Part shown: positions 17,124 to 27,079 of the stretch, one piece after another
Position numbering within the stretch: position 1 is the stretch's first letter
Layout of the letters: each line of letters starts with the position of its first letter
Assembly (NCBI GenBank): GCA_016868375.1
Contig: VGHA01000003.1
Location: 1-64,000 of the forward strand
DNA length: 64,000 bases
Direction: 5' to 3'
Source of the DNA: Betaproteobacteria bacterium
GTDB lineage: Bacteria > Pseudomonadota > Gammaproteobacteria > Burkholderiales > Burkholderiaceae_E
The notes under the pieces: generated by a model
Told to the model about the DNA's origin: nothing
Databases searched by the model: none
The model's input: the letters and a program-made list of their open reading frames with translations, nothing else
Made by a program: the position numbers and the translations under genes

Positions 17124-18167
17124 TCAGCGGGTGGACAGCCCCGCATGCCTGACCACCTTTGCCCAAACCTCGGATTCGCGCCGCATCGTGACGGCAAGCT
17201 GTTCCGGGGTATCTGGTCGGGGCTCCATTCCATGACCATGCAACTGGTCGACGACATCGGGGGCCCTGAGCGCAGCCACCAGTTCATCGACGAGCCGAGT
17301 TCGAATCGCAGCGGGCGTTTTTGCTGGCGCAACAAAGGCGTACCAGTTGACGGCATCGTAGCCGGGGAAACCGCTATCGGCCACGGTAGGCGTGTCGGGC
17401 AGGTCGCGAGCGCGCGACTGACCCGTGGTAGCCAGCGCCCGGATCCGCCCGCTGCGGATATGCGGCAATGCGCTGGGTAATGACGCCATGACGGCCGGCA
17501 CCTGCCCTCCCAGCAGGTCAGCCATGGCAGGCCCCCCACCCTTGTAAGCGACATGCGGAATCTGAACGCCCGCCATCGAATTCAGCAACTCGCCTGCCAG
17601 ATGGCCCGCGCTGCCGATACCAGAACTGCCATAACTTAGCTTTGAATCCCTACCCCGGGCTAACGCGAGATAGTCGGACAGCGAAGTCGCAGACACACTC
17701 GGGTGAACCACCACCACATTCGGGAACACCACGCCCATTGTGAGGGGTGCGAAATCACGCCCCACGTCGTAGCTTACTTTCTGCATGTGGGGCGTGACGG
17801 CAAAGGGTCCAACCGCCCCCAGCAAGATCGTGTAACCGTCAGGCGCAGCGGCAGCCAGTAGCTCTATCGCCACCACGCCGCCGCCACCCGATCGGTTTTC
17901 AACGACCACCTGCTGACGGGTTTGCTCGGCAAGACGCTTGGCAATAATTCGAGCAGTGATGTCGGTCCCGCCTCCCGGTGCAAATCCGACCAGGATTCGT
18001 AGCGGGCGGGTCGGAAATTCGGCCGAGGCCTGCTGCGCAGCCGCCTGCCCAGCAGTACCGAGCAGACAAAGCAGCACGCAAACAAACGCGATGACCTGGT
18101 GCTGGAATGGGCCACGGCGGCCGATCGCGCTCCACCGCGTCATTCGATCAATTGGCAACCGACACAT
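17124..18167 (-). CDS. Bug-family (tripartite tricarboxylate) solute receptor
   Basis: 347 residues with a signal peptide (VIAFVCVLLCLLGTAGQAAA) and the Bug hallmarks FPTRPLRILVGFAPGGGTD, VVENRSGGGG and HVAYKGGGPAMADLLGG. Bug receptors bind carboxylates or amides in the periplasm. No TctA/TctB membrane genes are nearby, so it is an orphan receptor. It lies between the acyl-CoA dehydrogenase and enoyl-CoA hydratase genes, which suggests the ligand is an acid degraded by this operon. An alternative start is at 18143. Confidence 0.9.
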   Translation of the reverse strand: MCRLPIDRMTRWSAIGRRGPFQHQVIAFVCVLLCLLGTAGQAAAQQASAEFPTRPLRILVGFAPGGGTDITARIIAKRLAEQTRQQVVVENRSGGGGVVAIELLAAAAPDGYTILLGAVGPFAVTPHMQKVSYDVGRDFAPLTMGVVFPNVVVVHPSVSATSLSDYLALARGRDSKLSYGSSGIGSAGHLAGELLNSMAGVQIPHVAYKGGGPAMADLLGGQVPAVMASLPSALPHIRSGRIRALATTGQSRARDLPDTPTVADSGFPGYDAVNWYAFVAPAKTPAAIRTRLVDELVAALRAPDVVDQLHGHGMEPRPDTPEQLAVTMRRESEVWAKVVRHAGLSTR

Positions 18168-18188
18168 AAACGTTTGCCCGCCGCCGGA

Positions 18189-19361
18189 TCAGTGGCTTCG
18201 CCCCAGACGCCGCGCCAGACTCCAGCGATGCACCTCTGACGGACCGTCATAAACGCGGAACGCGCGTACGTCGCGGAATATTTTTGATACCTCGGTATCG
18301 GCTGTCAGACCCAGGCCACCCATCGCCTGCATCGAACGGTCAACCACCCGGTAAATCGCCTCCGAGCACAACACCTTGGCCATGCTGCTTTCGCGATTGC
18401 CGCGCTGTCCCTGATCGAGCAACCAGGCGGTATGCCAGATTGAGAGGCGCGCGCTGTGCAGATCGATTTCATTGTCAGCCAGGGCAAAACCGACCCCCTG
18501 GTGATCAATCAGTCGCGATCCGAACGCGCTGCGTCGATTGGCATAGTCAACGGCAATGTCATGCGCACGACGCGCAGCGCCCAGCCAACGCATGCAGTGC
18601 GTCAGCCGGGCAGGTACCAGCCTGACCTGCGCATAGCGAAACCCACCGCCCACCTCACCCAGTACGGCCGATTCGGGAACTCGCAAGTCGCGAAAGCGGA
18701 CTTCCGCATGCCCCCCGCAAAAGCTTGAATCGATTGAGTCCAGTAGTCGCTCGATCTCGAACCCAGGCGTTGGCAGATCGGTCATGAACATCGTTGCGCC
18801 AACATCGCTGCCATCGACCAGCGTGCGCGCCATGATGATCGCCATGCCAGCGCCATCGGCCCCGGTGATCAGCCACTTGTGGCCGTTGATCACGAAATCG
18901 GAGCCATCGCGCACGGCCACACTCTGCAAAAGCCCAGGATCGCTGCCAGCGCCCGGTGCAGGCTCGGTCATGCAGAAACATGAACGGATCTCGGCGCTTG
19001 CAAGCCGTGACAACCAGCGCGATTGCTGCGCCTCGGTCCCCACGATTCCCATCAGATGCATATTGCCTTCGTCGGGTGCGGCACAGTGCATCGCGATGGG
19101 CCCGAGCATTGAATACCCTGCCTCTTCAAAAACCACGGCACGGCCGACATGACTGAGCGCAAGACCGCCCCAGCGTTCCTCGACCTGCGGTGCCAGCAGG
19201 CCCGCCTTGCGGGCAAGTGCATTCAACTCGCGGCGCAGGTCATCCGTGGGGCCATGCGCAGTGCGGCGGGGGTCGTTCTCAAACGGGATCACCTGGTTGC
19301 GCACGAAATCGCGGGTGCGATCGCGCAGCGACACCAGATCGGCGGGAATCGAAAAATCCAT
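18189..19361 (-). CDS. Acyl-CoA dehydrogenase family protein
   Basis: 390 residues matching the whole acyl-CoA dehydrogenase fold. The FAD-contacting segment CFCMTEPAPGAGSDP and the C-terminal QAMGGLGLTADTEVSKIFRDVRAFRVYDGPSEVHRW are typical. The substrate cannot be assigned; the catalytic base is not at an obvious conserved Glu. A GGAG lies seven bases before the ATG. It probably oxidises an acyl-CoA that the downstream crotonase then processes. Confidence 0.88.
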   Translation of the reverse strand: MDFSIPADLVSLRDRTRDFVRNQVIPFENDPRRTAHGPTDDLRRELNALARKAGLLAPQVEERWGGLALSHVGRAVVFEEAGYSMLGPIAMHCAAPDEGNMHLMGIVGTEAQQSRWLSRLASAEIRSCFCMTEPAPGAGSDPGLLQSVAVRDGSDFVINGHKWLITGADGAGMAIIMARTLVDGSDVGATMFMTDLPTPGFEIERLLDSIDSSFCGGHAEVRFRDLRVPESAVLGEVGGGFRYAQVRLVPARLTHCMRWLGAARRAHDIAVDYANRRSAFGSRLIDHQGVGFALADNEIDLHSARLSIWHTAWLLDQGQRGNRESSMAKVLCSEAIYRVVDRSMQAMGGLGLTADTEVSKIFRDVRAFRVYDGPSEVHRWSLARRLGRSH

Positions 19362-19426
19362 TCAGGGCTCCAATGGGCGGTGCAAAACAATACCGCCCCG
19401 GAATCTAATCCATGTTGGCGGCAGCG

Positions 19427-19819
19427 TCAGGCTACCGCTTCGACCTCGACCTCAACCACCAACTGGGGATGGGCCAGAAAAGGGGTTCCTACCAGGGTGG
19501 CCGCTGGACAGGTATCACCGAGAAATTCGCGATGGGCGCGCAGGTATCCTGCAATGTGAGCGGGTGCGGTGACATACGCTCTGATGCAAACCGTATGGCC
19601 AAAGCCAAGCCCGAAATGGGTAAGCGCTGCGCCGATTCGGCGAAACGCCTCCGCGGACTGTTCATAGGCGTCGTTAACCCGATGCTCAGCAACACTGCCC
19701 CCGGTTTCGAGCGCAGTGGACCCCGAGACCCACACCCGGTCGCCGACCCGAACGGCTCGGCAGTATCCCCAGGCTCGTTCGCTATCGAGTCCTGAAAAAA
19801 AATGCTCTTTCGCTTGCAT
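19427..19819 (-). CDS. RidA/YjgF-family protein with altered active-site Arg
   Basis: 130 residues with the RidA trimer fold (GDRVWVSGSTA, IGAALTHFGLGFGHTVCIRAYVT, VVEVEVEAV). In 2-aminoacrylate deaminases the motif PARxxV carries the catalytic Arg; here it reads PAATLV, so the Arg is Ala. That argues against deaminase activity and for a diverged role such as that proposed for RutC-like proteins in pyrimidine breakdown. It is at the downstream end of the molybdenum-hydroxylase operon, after the VOC gene. Confidence 0.85.
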   Translation of the reverse strand: MQAKEHFFSGLDSERAWGYCRAVRVGDRVWVSGSTALETGGSVAEHRVNDAYEQSAEAFRRIGAALTHFGLGFGHTVCIRAYVTAPAHIAGYLRAHREFLGDTCPAATLVGTPFLAHPQLVVEVEVEAVA

Positions 19820-19852
19820 GGCGACTCGCTCAGAGTGATCGGCCTGGATAAA

Positions 19853-20362
19853 TCAGCGCGCTGCAGCTTTGGCAACCCCAAGCCTTGGGTAAGTTGCCGG
19901 ATCGAAGAAGCTGGCCCCTGCCACGTACACGCGTCCGGGCGACATATCTGGAAGGGGGCCCGATTCGGCCGAGCCCTCGAACGTCAATTCAAGCTGAACA
20001 CCGCTGGGATCGTAGACAAACAGTTGCCAAAGCGACGTGCCCGGCACGAGAAACTCACGCCACGGCAGCCCGAACTGGAGAAAGCGTTCGCGGAATTGAT
20101 GAAACTCGGAACACGAGAGTGACACGTGATCAATTGCTGCGGTACCAGACGGCGCAAGACCATCCGCGCCCAATGCGGGCCCCCCCGCATAGATGTGCAT
20201 GATTGGCTGCCCGCCCGGTATCGGGCAGGCAAGCCATGCGCCCGGATAACCGAAGTCAGGGCGAAAGACATCGCGCAGTCCGATCACATCGCAATAGAAC
20301 GCCCGCGTGGCCGCGAGATCGCTGGTTTTGATGGCGATGTGAAACAGACCATTGATCACCAT
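19853..20362 (-). CDS. VOC-family metalloenzyme (glyoxalase/dioxygenase fold)
   Basis: 169 residues with paired beta-alpha-beta-beta-beta units. The metal site is suggested by FHIAIKTSDL (His8), IDHVSLSC in the second half, and a late Glu in GVQLELTFEG. Members are lyases, isomerases or extradiol dioxygenases. The ATG at 20362 lies within the last codons of the FAD-subunit gene (seven-base overlap), so it is coupled to the hydroxylase. A step after ring hydroxylation or opening is likely. Confidence 0.82.
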   Translation of the reverse strand: MVINGLFHIAIKTSDLAATRAFYCDVIGLRDVFRPDFGYPGAWLACPIPGGQPIMHIYAGGPALGADGLAPSGTAAIDHVSLSCSEFHQFRERFLQFGLPWREFLVPGTSLWQLFVYDPSGVQLELTFEGSAESGPLPDMSPGRVYVAGASFFDPATYPRLGVAKAAAR

Positions 20363-21168
20363 GACAGCGGCTCGCTCAGCATTGTCTCGACCGCGCGCGC
20401 GGCCATCACCGACACCATGTCGGCCCGGTATTCGGCGCCCGCGTGAATGTCTGCGTTCAACCCATCGGACGGAATCCGAATGCCCGCAACCGAATCAGCG
20501 GAAAGCTTTGTGGACAACGCCCGCTCCATGTCTGCAACACGGAACACCACCGGTCCGGCGCCGGTAACCGCCACGCGGATCGAATCGCCGAAATCCGCCA
20601 CGTAGACGCCCACAATCGCATAGCGGGAGGCAGGGTGACGGTATTTGATGTAGGCACCCCGGCGCGGAACCTTGAACTGAATGGAGGTGATCAGTTCGTC
20701 GGCTTCAAGGGCGGTTTGAAACATGCCGAGGAAAAAATCATCGGCCGCAATACGACGCCGGTCGGTGATGACGGTAGCGTTCAGCGCCAGCACAGCCGAC
20801 GGGTAATCGGCGGCCGGGTCATTGTTGGCAACCGACCCACCCATCGTTCCCATATTGCGAACCATCCGGTCGGCGATTCCGCCCGCCAGCGCTGCAAGCG
20901 AGGGCAAGGCCCGCTGCACGTCGGCCGACGCGGCCACTTCCGCGTGCCGGGTCATGGCCCCGATAGTGACGGTGCGATCGCCCACCTGAATGCCGGTCAG
21001 CGCCGGAATGGCAGCCAGATCAATCAACTCAGCGGGGTCGGCCAAACGCAGTTTCATGCTGGCGACCAGACTTTGGCCGCCTGCCAGCACCCTGGCACCG
21101 GGTTGGCTGCGCAGCCGATCGCGGGCCTGTTCAACGGTGGTGGCGCGGTGATAATCGAAGGCGTACAT
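20356..21168 (-). CDS. Molybdenum hydroxylase FAD-binding medium subunit (CoxM-type)
   Basis: 270 residues of the FAD subunit of xanthine dehydrogenase/CO dehydrogenase-type enzymes. The FAD-binding segments are AGGQSLVASMKLRLADP near residue 32 and TMGGSVANNDPAADYPSAVLAL near residue 107. It passes electrons between the 2Fe-2S subunit (21172-21648) and its acceptor. It begins three bases after that gene ends. The matching large subunit is on the other strand at 24677-27079. Confidence 0.92.
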   Translation of the reverse strand: MYAFDYHRATTVEQARDRLRSQPGARVLAGGQSLVASMKLRLADPAELIDLAAIPALTGIQVGDRTVTIGAMTRHAEVAASADVQRALPSLAALAGGIADRMVRNMGTMGGSVANNDPAADYPSAVLALNATVITDRRRIAADDFFLGMFQTALEADELITSIQFKVPRRGAYIKYRHPASRYAIVGVYVADFGDSIRVAVTGAGPVVFRVADMERALSTKLSADSVAGIRIPSDGLNADIHAGAEYRADMVSVMAARAVETMLSEPLSW

Positions 21169-21171
21169 GGA

Positions 21172-21648
21172 TCAGGCTCCTGGCATCAGCGTGGCGGCCT
21201 TCTTCACTGCACGGACGATATTGTGATAACCGGTGCAGCGGCAAATATTGCCGTCAAGCTGATCACGGATCTGCTCTTCGGTGGGATCAGGGATACGCTT
21301 CAGAAGATCGATCGCACTCATGACCATGCCCGGCGTGCAGTAACCGCACTGCAGCCCGTGCTCAAGATGGAAGGCCTCCTGCATTGGGTGCAGCGTACCG
21401 TCAGGCGCAGCGAGCCCTTCAATGGTGGTGATCTGCGCACCCTCGGCCTGCATGGCGAGCATGTTGCAGCTTTTGACCGCGCGGCCATTGACATGCACCG
21501 TGCATGCGCCGCACTGCGCGGTGTCACATCCAACATGGGTGCCCGTCAGCTTCAGCGTTTCTCGAATGAACTGCACAAGCAATGTGCGCTCTTCGACTTC
21601 ATGGCTCACGGCCTTGCCGTTAACCGTCATCGATACACGGACTGTCAT
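21172..21648 (-). CDS. Molybdenum hydroxylase 2Fe-2S small subunit (CoxS-type)
   Basis: 158 residues with both iron-sulfur clusters intact. The plant-type ferredoxin cluster uses Cys41, Cys46, Cys49 and Cys61 ([11 protein letters not shown]); the C-terminal cluster uses Cys101, Cys104, Cys136 and Cys138 ([17 protein letters not shown]). The open frame extends further upstream, but the ATG at 21648 gives the standard N-terminus [11 protein letters not shown]. It follows the ABC ATPase gene by 22 bases in the same operon. Confidence 0.93.
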   Translation of the reverse strand: MTVRVSMTVNGKAVSHEVEERTLLVQFIRETLKLTGTHVGCDTAQCGACTVHVNGRAVKSCNMLAMQAEGAQITTIEGLAAPDGTLHPMQEAFHLEHGLQCGYCTPGMVMSAIDLLKRIPDPTEEQIRDQLDGNICRCTGYHNIVRAVKKAATLMPGA

Positions 21649-21670
21649 GGAATCAATTGCTCCGGAATAG

Positions 21671-22492
21671 TCAGAGGGCGAGTTCGCGGGCGCTGACCTC
21701 TCGCTGGAACACGTCGAGGCAGCGCGCCTTGGCGCGGGTAAATGCATCAGAGGTAAGCGTTGCCGGCGTGCGCGGGCGCGGGGCATCGAACACCACCCGC
21801 TCTGCGATGCGAGTAGGTCGACGCGTGAGCATCAGCACTTCATCGGCGAGGTAGACCGCCTCATCGAGGTCATGCGAGACCAGGATCATGGTGGTGCCGG
21901 TTGCCTCGAAAATGTCCTGCAGCTTGTCGCGCATGAAGAGCGTCATCTCATAATCGAGCGCGGAAAACGGCTCATCAAGAAACAGCACCTCGGGGTGCAC
22001 GGCAAGCGAGCGCATGATTGACACCAGCTGCTGCTGCCCGCCTGACAACTCATACGGGTAGCGGTTCAGGTCGAAGCGGATGTCAAACGACTGCACCAGT
22101 TCTTCGGTGCGGGCGTTGCACTCGCCGGCCGATTTGCCCGCGATTTTCAGCGGATAGCGAATGTTGTCGATGGCCCGCTTCCAGGGAAACAGCGCATCGC
22201 GATAATTTTGGAACACGTAGCCGATCACCGTCTGGCTGAGCGGCTTGCCGTCAAACAGCACCTCGCCGCTGTCCATGGGCAGCAGCCCCGCCGCCATGTT
22301 GATCATGGTGGACTTGCCGCAGCCGTTGGGGCCAAAGATCGAGGTGATTCGCCCCTTGGGAAAATCAAGGTTGAAATTGGTGTAAAGCGGCTGGCCTGCA
22401 AAGCTCTTGGTAAGGCCACGAATGGTGATGTGCGGAACCGCATCCACCTTCGATGACACGGATGCCAGATCGGGCGACATCGCCGCGTTCAT
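21671..22492 (-). CDS. ABC transporter ATP-binding protein
   Basis: 273 residues with Walker A GPNGCGKS at 54-61, a Q-loop at [12 protein letters not shown], signature LSGGQ at 149-153 and Walker B Asp173-Glu174. It belongs to the NitT/TauT subgroup and works with the permease at 22489-23253. The start overlaps the permease stop by four bases. It is followed in the operon by the hydroxylase small subunit, so uptake and hydroxylation are co-expressed. Confidence 0.92.
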   Translation of the reverse strand: MNAAMSPDLASVSSKVDAVPHITIRGLTKSFAGQPLYTNFNLDFPKGRITSIFGPNGCGKSTMINMAAGLLPMDSGEVLFDGKPLSQTVIGYVFQNYRDALFPWKRAIDNIRYPLKIAGKSAGECNARTEELVQSFDIRFDLNRYPYELSGGQQQLVSIMRSLAVHPEVLFLDEPFSALDYEMTLFMRDKLQDIFEATGTTMILVSHDLDEAVYLADEVLMLTRRPTRIAERVVFDAPRPRTPATLTSDAFTRAKARCLDVFQREVSARELAL

Positions 22493-23253
22493 TTTCCACC
22501 CCAGTGCACAAACCGGCGCTCGATGATGATGAAAATCAGGTTAAGCCCGTAACCCAGAACGCCGGCAGAAAAAATCGTGGCATACATTTCGGGCATGTTG
22601 AAGATGGACTGCGAATTGATAACGCGTTGGCCCAGGCCATCGGTGGAGCCGATGAACATTTCCGCCACAATCACGATGACCAGCGCAAAGGACACCCCCG
22701 CGCGCATGCCAACCAGCGTTTGGGGCAGTGATTCGAGCAGCGTCACCCCCACCATCACTCGTAGTGGCGAGGCCCCCATGACCCGGGCCGCTGCCTGACG
22801 TGTTTTACGCGCGTTCATGACGCCGTAGGCAGTGTTGAATAGGATGAGTAGCCCAGCCCCGAACGCGGCGACGGCCACCTTGGTGCTTTCACCCACGCCA
22901 AGAATGACCAGAAACAGGGGGAACAGCGCCGATGCGGGCGTTGAGCGAAAGAAGTCGATTACGAACTCAAGTGACCGGTACAACCGAACCGACGACCCCA
23001 GCGCCAGCCCCAACGGTACGCAGATTCCCACCGCGATGAAAAACGCCAACAGCGTTCGACGGATGGTGATGATCGTGTCGCCGATCAACGCCCCCCCGAC
23101 GAACCCATCCCAGATGGCCACGGCCGACGCCTGGGGCGACGGCAACAAGACCGGGTCAACCAACTCAAGGGCTGCAATCAGCGCCCAAAGTGCAATGAAC
23201 GCGATTGCACCAACCGCGGGTGATAGCGCCGAAGCAATTCGAGCACCGAACAT
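22489..23253 (-). CDS. ABC transporter permease
   Basis: 254 residues with about six membrane segments, beginning AVGAIAFIALWALIAALELV, and an EAA-type loop RVMGASPLRVMVGVTLLESL near residue 158. It belongs to the SsuC/TauC-like permeases. It begins 44 bases after the receptor gene and overlaps the ATPase start as ATGA. Confidence 0.9.
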   Translation of the reverse strand: MFGARIASALSPAVGAIAFIALWALIAALELVDPVLLPSPQASAVAIWDGFVGGALIGDTIITIRRTLLAFFIAVGICVPLGLALGSSVRLYRSLEFVIDFFRSTPASALFPLFLVILGVGESTKVAVAAFGAGLLILFNTAYGVMNARKTRQAAARVMGASPLRVMVGVTLLESLPQTLVGMRAGVSFALVIVIVAEMFIGSTDGLGQRVINSQSIFNMPEMYATIFSAGVLGYGLNLIFIIIERRFVHWGGK

Positions 23254-23297
23254 TGATGTCGCCTGGACTGGGTTATCGGAGGGTGACAGCCGAGACC

Positions 23298-24287
23298 TTA
23301 GAAGGTCTTCAGCATCGTGCGCACATCGACCTTGGTCTTGACCAGACCCGCCGCAGTCGCTTGATCAACCAGGTTCTGCAAGTCGGCGATTTCAGTGGGC
23401 TTCAGATCCTTCACCATGTTGTAGTACGACAGGGGAAAGGTCCCTGCAATAGTCGGGGAAACGTTCATGTGGGCAGACAGCAGGTCACGCGCTTTCGGAT
23501 CGTTGTTGCCGTCGTTCAGCGCTTTGGCCCAGGCACGCGCAAGCCGCTCTGCAACCTGCGGACGCTCCTTCAGGAACTTGACGCTCATGACGCCACCAGC
23601 CAGCACTGCGCAGGCATCATTGCGGCCAAGCATGTACTTGGCAATCAGGCCAACTTCCAGACGACGTGCCAGGCCCTGCGACACCATCATGCTGGTAATC
23701 GGCTCAAGCGTGTAACCCGCATCGAACTGGCCGCCTTTGATCGCGCCCATGTGAACGCTCATCTGCTGTTCCTGCATCGAGTAGTCTTTCTCGTCGAGAC
23801 CGACCGCCTTCAGCACGCCCTTCGCCACGAACAGATTGCCGGGCCCGGGTGCTGAAAAAATACGCTTGCCCTTGAGCTCGGACAACTTGGTGATCTTGCT
23901 GTCAGGCGGAACCACGAAGGATTCAACCTGGTGCTTCTCGTTTTGACAGTTGATTGAGAAGTACTGCAGCGTGTTGGGACGAATGGCGTTGATGTTCACG
24001 CCTTCCAGCGACAGCAGGTTGGAGGCGGTTTCGAGGTCGCCCTTTACCAGACCCTGCACGATCAGGGCATGGTTGGCCAGCGGAATGCCCTCAACCTCGA
24101 GATTCTCGGCGGCGAAGTATCCGCGCTCGCGAGCGATGAAGTAAGGCATCGCCGACGAGGCGATGAACAGACCCATCGTGACTTTGTCGCGCGCCTGAGC
24201 CTCGGCGGCACGGGGAGCCAGCGACGAGCCGGCTGCGATTGCGAGGCCCAGGGCCAGCGCAGTGAGCTTGCGGGACGAGGCGAACAT
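23298..24287 (-). CDS. ABC transporter substrate-binding protein, NMT1/THI5-like
   Basis: 329 residues with a clear Sec signal (LTALALGLAIAAGSSLAPRAAEA). The mature part has the NMT1-like fold, e.g. VTMGLFIASSAMPYFIARERGYFAAENLEVEG and the hinge region around KLSELKGKRIFSAPGPGN. Some relatives bind pyrimidine precursors of thiamine, which fits but does not prove an N-heterocycle ligand here. It is the first gene of the leftward operon; GGAGGATC precedes the ATG. Confidence 0.88.
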   Translation of the reverse strand: MFASSRKLTALALGLAIAAGSSLAPRAAEAQARDKVTMGLFIASSAMPYFIARERGYFAAENLEVEGIPLANHALIVQGLVKGDLETASNLLSLEGVNINAIRPNTLQYFSINCQNEKHQVESFVVPPDSKITKLSELKGKRIFSAPGPGNLFVAKGVLKAVGLDEKDYSMQEQQMSVHMGAIKGGQFDAGYTLEPITSMMVSQGLARRLEVGLIAKYMLGRNDACAVLAGGVMSVKFLKERPQVAERLARAWAKALNDGNNDPKARDLLSAHMNVSPTIAGTFPLSYYNMVKDLKPTEIADLQNLVDQATAAGLVKTKVDVRTMLKTF

Positions 24288-24676
24288 AGATGAGATCCTC
24301 CGGTGTCAGGTGTTGAAAAACGATTTAGACAGGTGAGTCTGAAAACTTCCGCCGCGCACACTCGCACGATGCCCAAGTCGCGGTCAAGAACTTCATGAAT
24401 CAACCCGAAATTGCAGCATGGTCTTTTGCCATCTCGCGGCCTCGAGTCTACACTCGGACTCGAACTGAGAGAGGCTTATTCAAGCAACTCGCGAGCCGAT
24501 CTCAGAATCCTCTGGCAGACGCGGTTTGTAAACCGATTGGCGTTCGTTTCTGGGGCAAATGCACCGGCGGCGGGCGCCTGAGGACTGACGCGCACGGTCA
24601 ATGTGCGCCCGACGCACTGCGATCGAGCCTTTGAGGGTTTCGCCCACTTTCGTTTCGTTTTTTGATGGAGTCCGGC
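24288..24676. promoter_or_regulatory. Divergent control region of the molybdenum-hydroxylase cluster
   Basis: This 389-base gap between two outward-facing operons holds no supported gene. It has two notable inverted repeats: CGAGTC/GACTCG with an eight-base spacer at 24443-24462, and CGGTTTGTAAACCG at 24522-24535, with perfect six-base arms around GT. They lie in the middle of the gap, where a regulator could control both directions. No regulator gene is adjacent, so the cognate protein is unknown. Confidence 0.5.
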
Positions 24677-27079
24677 ATGCATCCAGAGGGAATCGGCGCT
24701 TCAGTTCTGCGCCGCGAAGATCGGCGGTTTTTAACCGGACGGGGTCAATATGTTTCTGACCTGTCGTTCCATGACGAACTCCATTGCGCATTCGTTCGGT
24801 CGCCGCACGCGCACGCCAGAATCCGCTCAATCGATACCACCGAGGCTCTCGCAAGTGCTGGTGTGGTGGCGGTGTATACCGGCGACGACATGGCCGCAGA
24901 TCGGGTCGGCACCATGATTCCGCTCTGGCGAATTCCCGGCGTGGGCGGCAGCGTCATGAAAGAGCCTCCGCGCTGGGGCTTGTCGCGCGGCACGGCACGT
25001 CACGTCGGTGAAGCGGTCGCAATGGTGGTTGCAGCCACCCGCAACCAGGCGCTGGACGCGGCTGAAAAGGTCGCGGTCGACTGGGAGCCGCTGCAGGCCG
25101 TTGTGGATGTCCGCGACGCGGCCGCCCCCGGCGCGGTCGAACTGCATCCGGAAGCCCCCGGCAATGTGTGCGTGCAGTTTGAGCGCGGCACCCGCGCACC
25201 CGTCGATGAGGCCTTCGCTCGCGCCACGCACAAAGTGGCGGTGGACATCGTCAATCATCGAATCATCTGCGCTGCGATGGAGCCCCGGGCGGTCATCGCG
25301 CAGGCCTCCGCCACGCGCGGACTCGACGGTCACGCGGTCACCATCTGGACCGCCAGCCAGGTCCCGCATCACATCCGTAAGTTCGTGGCCGAGCAGCTTG
25401 ATCTGCCGGAAAACGCGGTTCGCGTGATCGCGCCCGATGTCGGCGGGGGGTTCGGTACCAAGGGCAAACACTATCCGGAAGAAATCGTGCTCGCCTGGGC
25501 GGCCAGAAAGCTCGAGCGTCCGCTCAAGTGGGTTTCCACCCGAAGCGAGGCGTTCGTCAGCGACTATCACGCCCGTGACCACGTCACACGCGCCGAACTC
25601 GCGCTTGACGCCGACGGCCGCTTCCTCGGCCTGCGCGTATCCACGCTGGCCGCGGTGGGCGCTTATGTTTCCACCGTTGGCGCGGCAGTTCCCACCACGG
25701 TTTATACGGCGGTTTTGTCGGGCCCCTATCGCATTCCGGCCATCCATGCCGAAGTGCGCGCCATGTTTACCAATACGGTGCCCACCGACGCCTATCGGGG
25801 TGCGGGGCGACCCGAAGCGTGCTTCGTGCTTGAGCGGCTGGTCGAGGAAGCTGCGCGCAAGCTACGCATCGATCGTATGGAGCTTCGTCGCCGCAACTTC
25901 ATTCCCGCCGCGGCGATGCCCTACTCCACCCCGGTTGGCCCCACGTACGACACTGGCGATTTCGTCAGGCTGTTCGACCGCGTTCTGGTGCTTGCCGATT
26001 ACGCGGGCTTCGAGAAGCGTCGACGTGAGGCGCAGGCGCGCGGTCGCATCCGTGGCTTTGGCATCTGCTACTTCGTCGAAAGCTCGGGGGTCGCACCGTC
26101 AAAGTACGCGGGCATGTTCGGCGCTCGCGCAGGCTTCTTCGACTCGGCCGATATCCGCGTCGGCTGCGATGGCAGCCTGCTGGTGATGTGCGGCACACAC
26201 AGCCATGGGCAGGCGCATGCCACCACGTTCGCGCAGGTGCTGGCCGACCGGATCGGCGTGCCGCTCTCCATGATCGAACTGGTTGAGGGCGATACAGGTC
26301 GTGTTCCTTACGGTACCGGTACCTTCGGTTCGCGCTCAATGGTCATAGCAGGGTCGGCGATCACCATGGCGGCCGACAAACTGCTCGCGAAAGCCAGGAA
26401 GCTGGCCGCTCATCTGCTCGAGGCTGCTGAACAGGACGTCGAGCATCGGGTAGTCGATGGCCAGGGCGAGTTCCGAGTGGCAGGCACCGATGCCGTGATC
26501 GGCTGGGCCGATGTGGCTCGCGCGGTTACCTATGCGCACAACCTGCCCCCGGGCATGGAGCCGGTGCTGCACTCCAACGCGTTCTTTGATCCTCCCAACC
26601 TAACCTGGTCCAACGGTGCCCAGGCCTGTGAGGTCGAGATCGATCCCGCCACCGGCGTCACCACGCTGATGTCGTACGTGGTGGTTGACGACATCGGAAC
26701 CGTCATCAACCCGGTGGTCGTTGAAGGTCAGGTGCACGGCGCGATTGTCCAGGGTATCGGCCAGGCGATGTTCGAGCAGGCTGTGTATGACCGCGAAACC
26801 GGCCAGCTCTACACCGGCTCGTTCATGGACTACGCGATGCCGCGCGCGGATGTGCTGCCCGACTTCATTTCGGAAACCGATGAATCGCAGCCCTGCACGC
26901 ACAATCCTCTGGGCGTCAAAGGCTGCGGCGAATCAGGAACCATTGGCGCTCCCGCGGCCATTACCAGCGCGATGCATGACGCGCTCATGCCCATGGGTGT
27001 CACCGATCTCGAAATGCCGTTTACCCCCGAGAAGGTCTGGCGTGCAATTCGCAATGCCAGCGCACAGAAGGCTGCCTGA
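24677..27079 (+). CDS. Molybdenum hydroxylase large, molybdopterin-binding subunit (CoxL-type)
   Basis: 800 residues of the xanthine dehydrogenase/CO dehydrogenase large-subunit family. Cofactor contacts include GGGFGTKG near residue 256 and [10 protein letters not shown] near residue 372; the catalytic Glu lies in GCGESGTIG near residue 749. The Cys of carbon monoxide dehydrogenases (VAYRCSFR) is replaced by the GAGR form, so this is an organic-substrate hydroxylase. The ATG at 24677 is chosen because GGAG lies six bases before it. The FAD and Fe-S subunits are encoded divergently at 20356-21648. The stop overlaps the next start as TGATG. Confidence 0.93.
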   Translation: MHPEGIGASVLRREDRRFLTGRGQYVSDLSFHDELHCAFVRSPHAHARIRSIDTTEALASAGVVAVYTGDDMAADRVGTMIPLWRIPGVGGSVMKEPPRWGLSRGTARHVGEAVAMVVAATRNQALDAAEKVAVDWEPLQAVVDVRDAAAPGAVELHPEAPGNVCVQFERGTRAPVDEAFARATHKVAVDIVNHRIICAAMEPRAVIAQASATRGLDGHAVTIWTASQVPHHIRKFVAEQLDLPENAVRVIAPDVGGGFGTKGKHYPEEIVLAWAARKLERPLKWVSTRSEAFVSDYHARDHVTRAELALDADGRFLGLRVSTLAAVGAYVSTVGAAVPTTVYTAVLSGPYRIPAIHAEVRAMFTNTVPTDAYRGAGRPEACFVLERLVEEAARKLRIDRMELRRRNFIPAAAMPYSTPVGPTYDTGDFVRLFDRVLVLADYAGFEKRRREAQARGRIRGFGICYFVESSGVAPSKYAGMFGARAGFFDSADIRVGCDGSLLVMCGTHSHGQAHATTFAQVLADRIGVPLSMIELVEGDTGRVPYGTGTFGSRSMVIAGSAITMAADKLLAKARKLAAHLLEAAEQDVEHRVVDGQGEFRVAGTDAVIGWADVARAVTYAHNLPPGMEPVLHSNAFFDPPNLTWSNGAQACEVEIDPATGVTTLMSYVVVDDIGTVINPVVVEGQVHGAIVQGIGQAMFEQAVYDRETGQLYTGSFMDYAMPRADVLPDFISETDESQPCTHNPLGVKGCGESGTIGAPAAITSAMHDALMPMGVTDLEMPFTPEKVWRAIRNASAQKAA

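Noticed and set aside
20443-21696. Long plus-strand open frame (417 codons)
   Set aside because: It lies opposite the CoxM and CoxS genes, which have clear family motifs. High GC content gives few stop codons in the antisense frame, and its translation has no recognisable domain.
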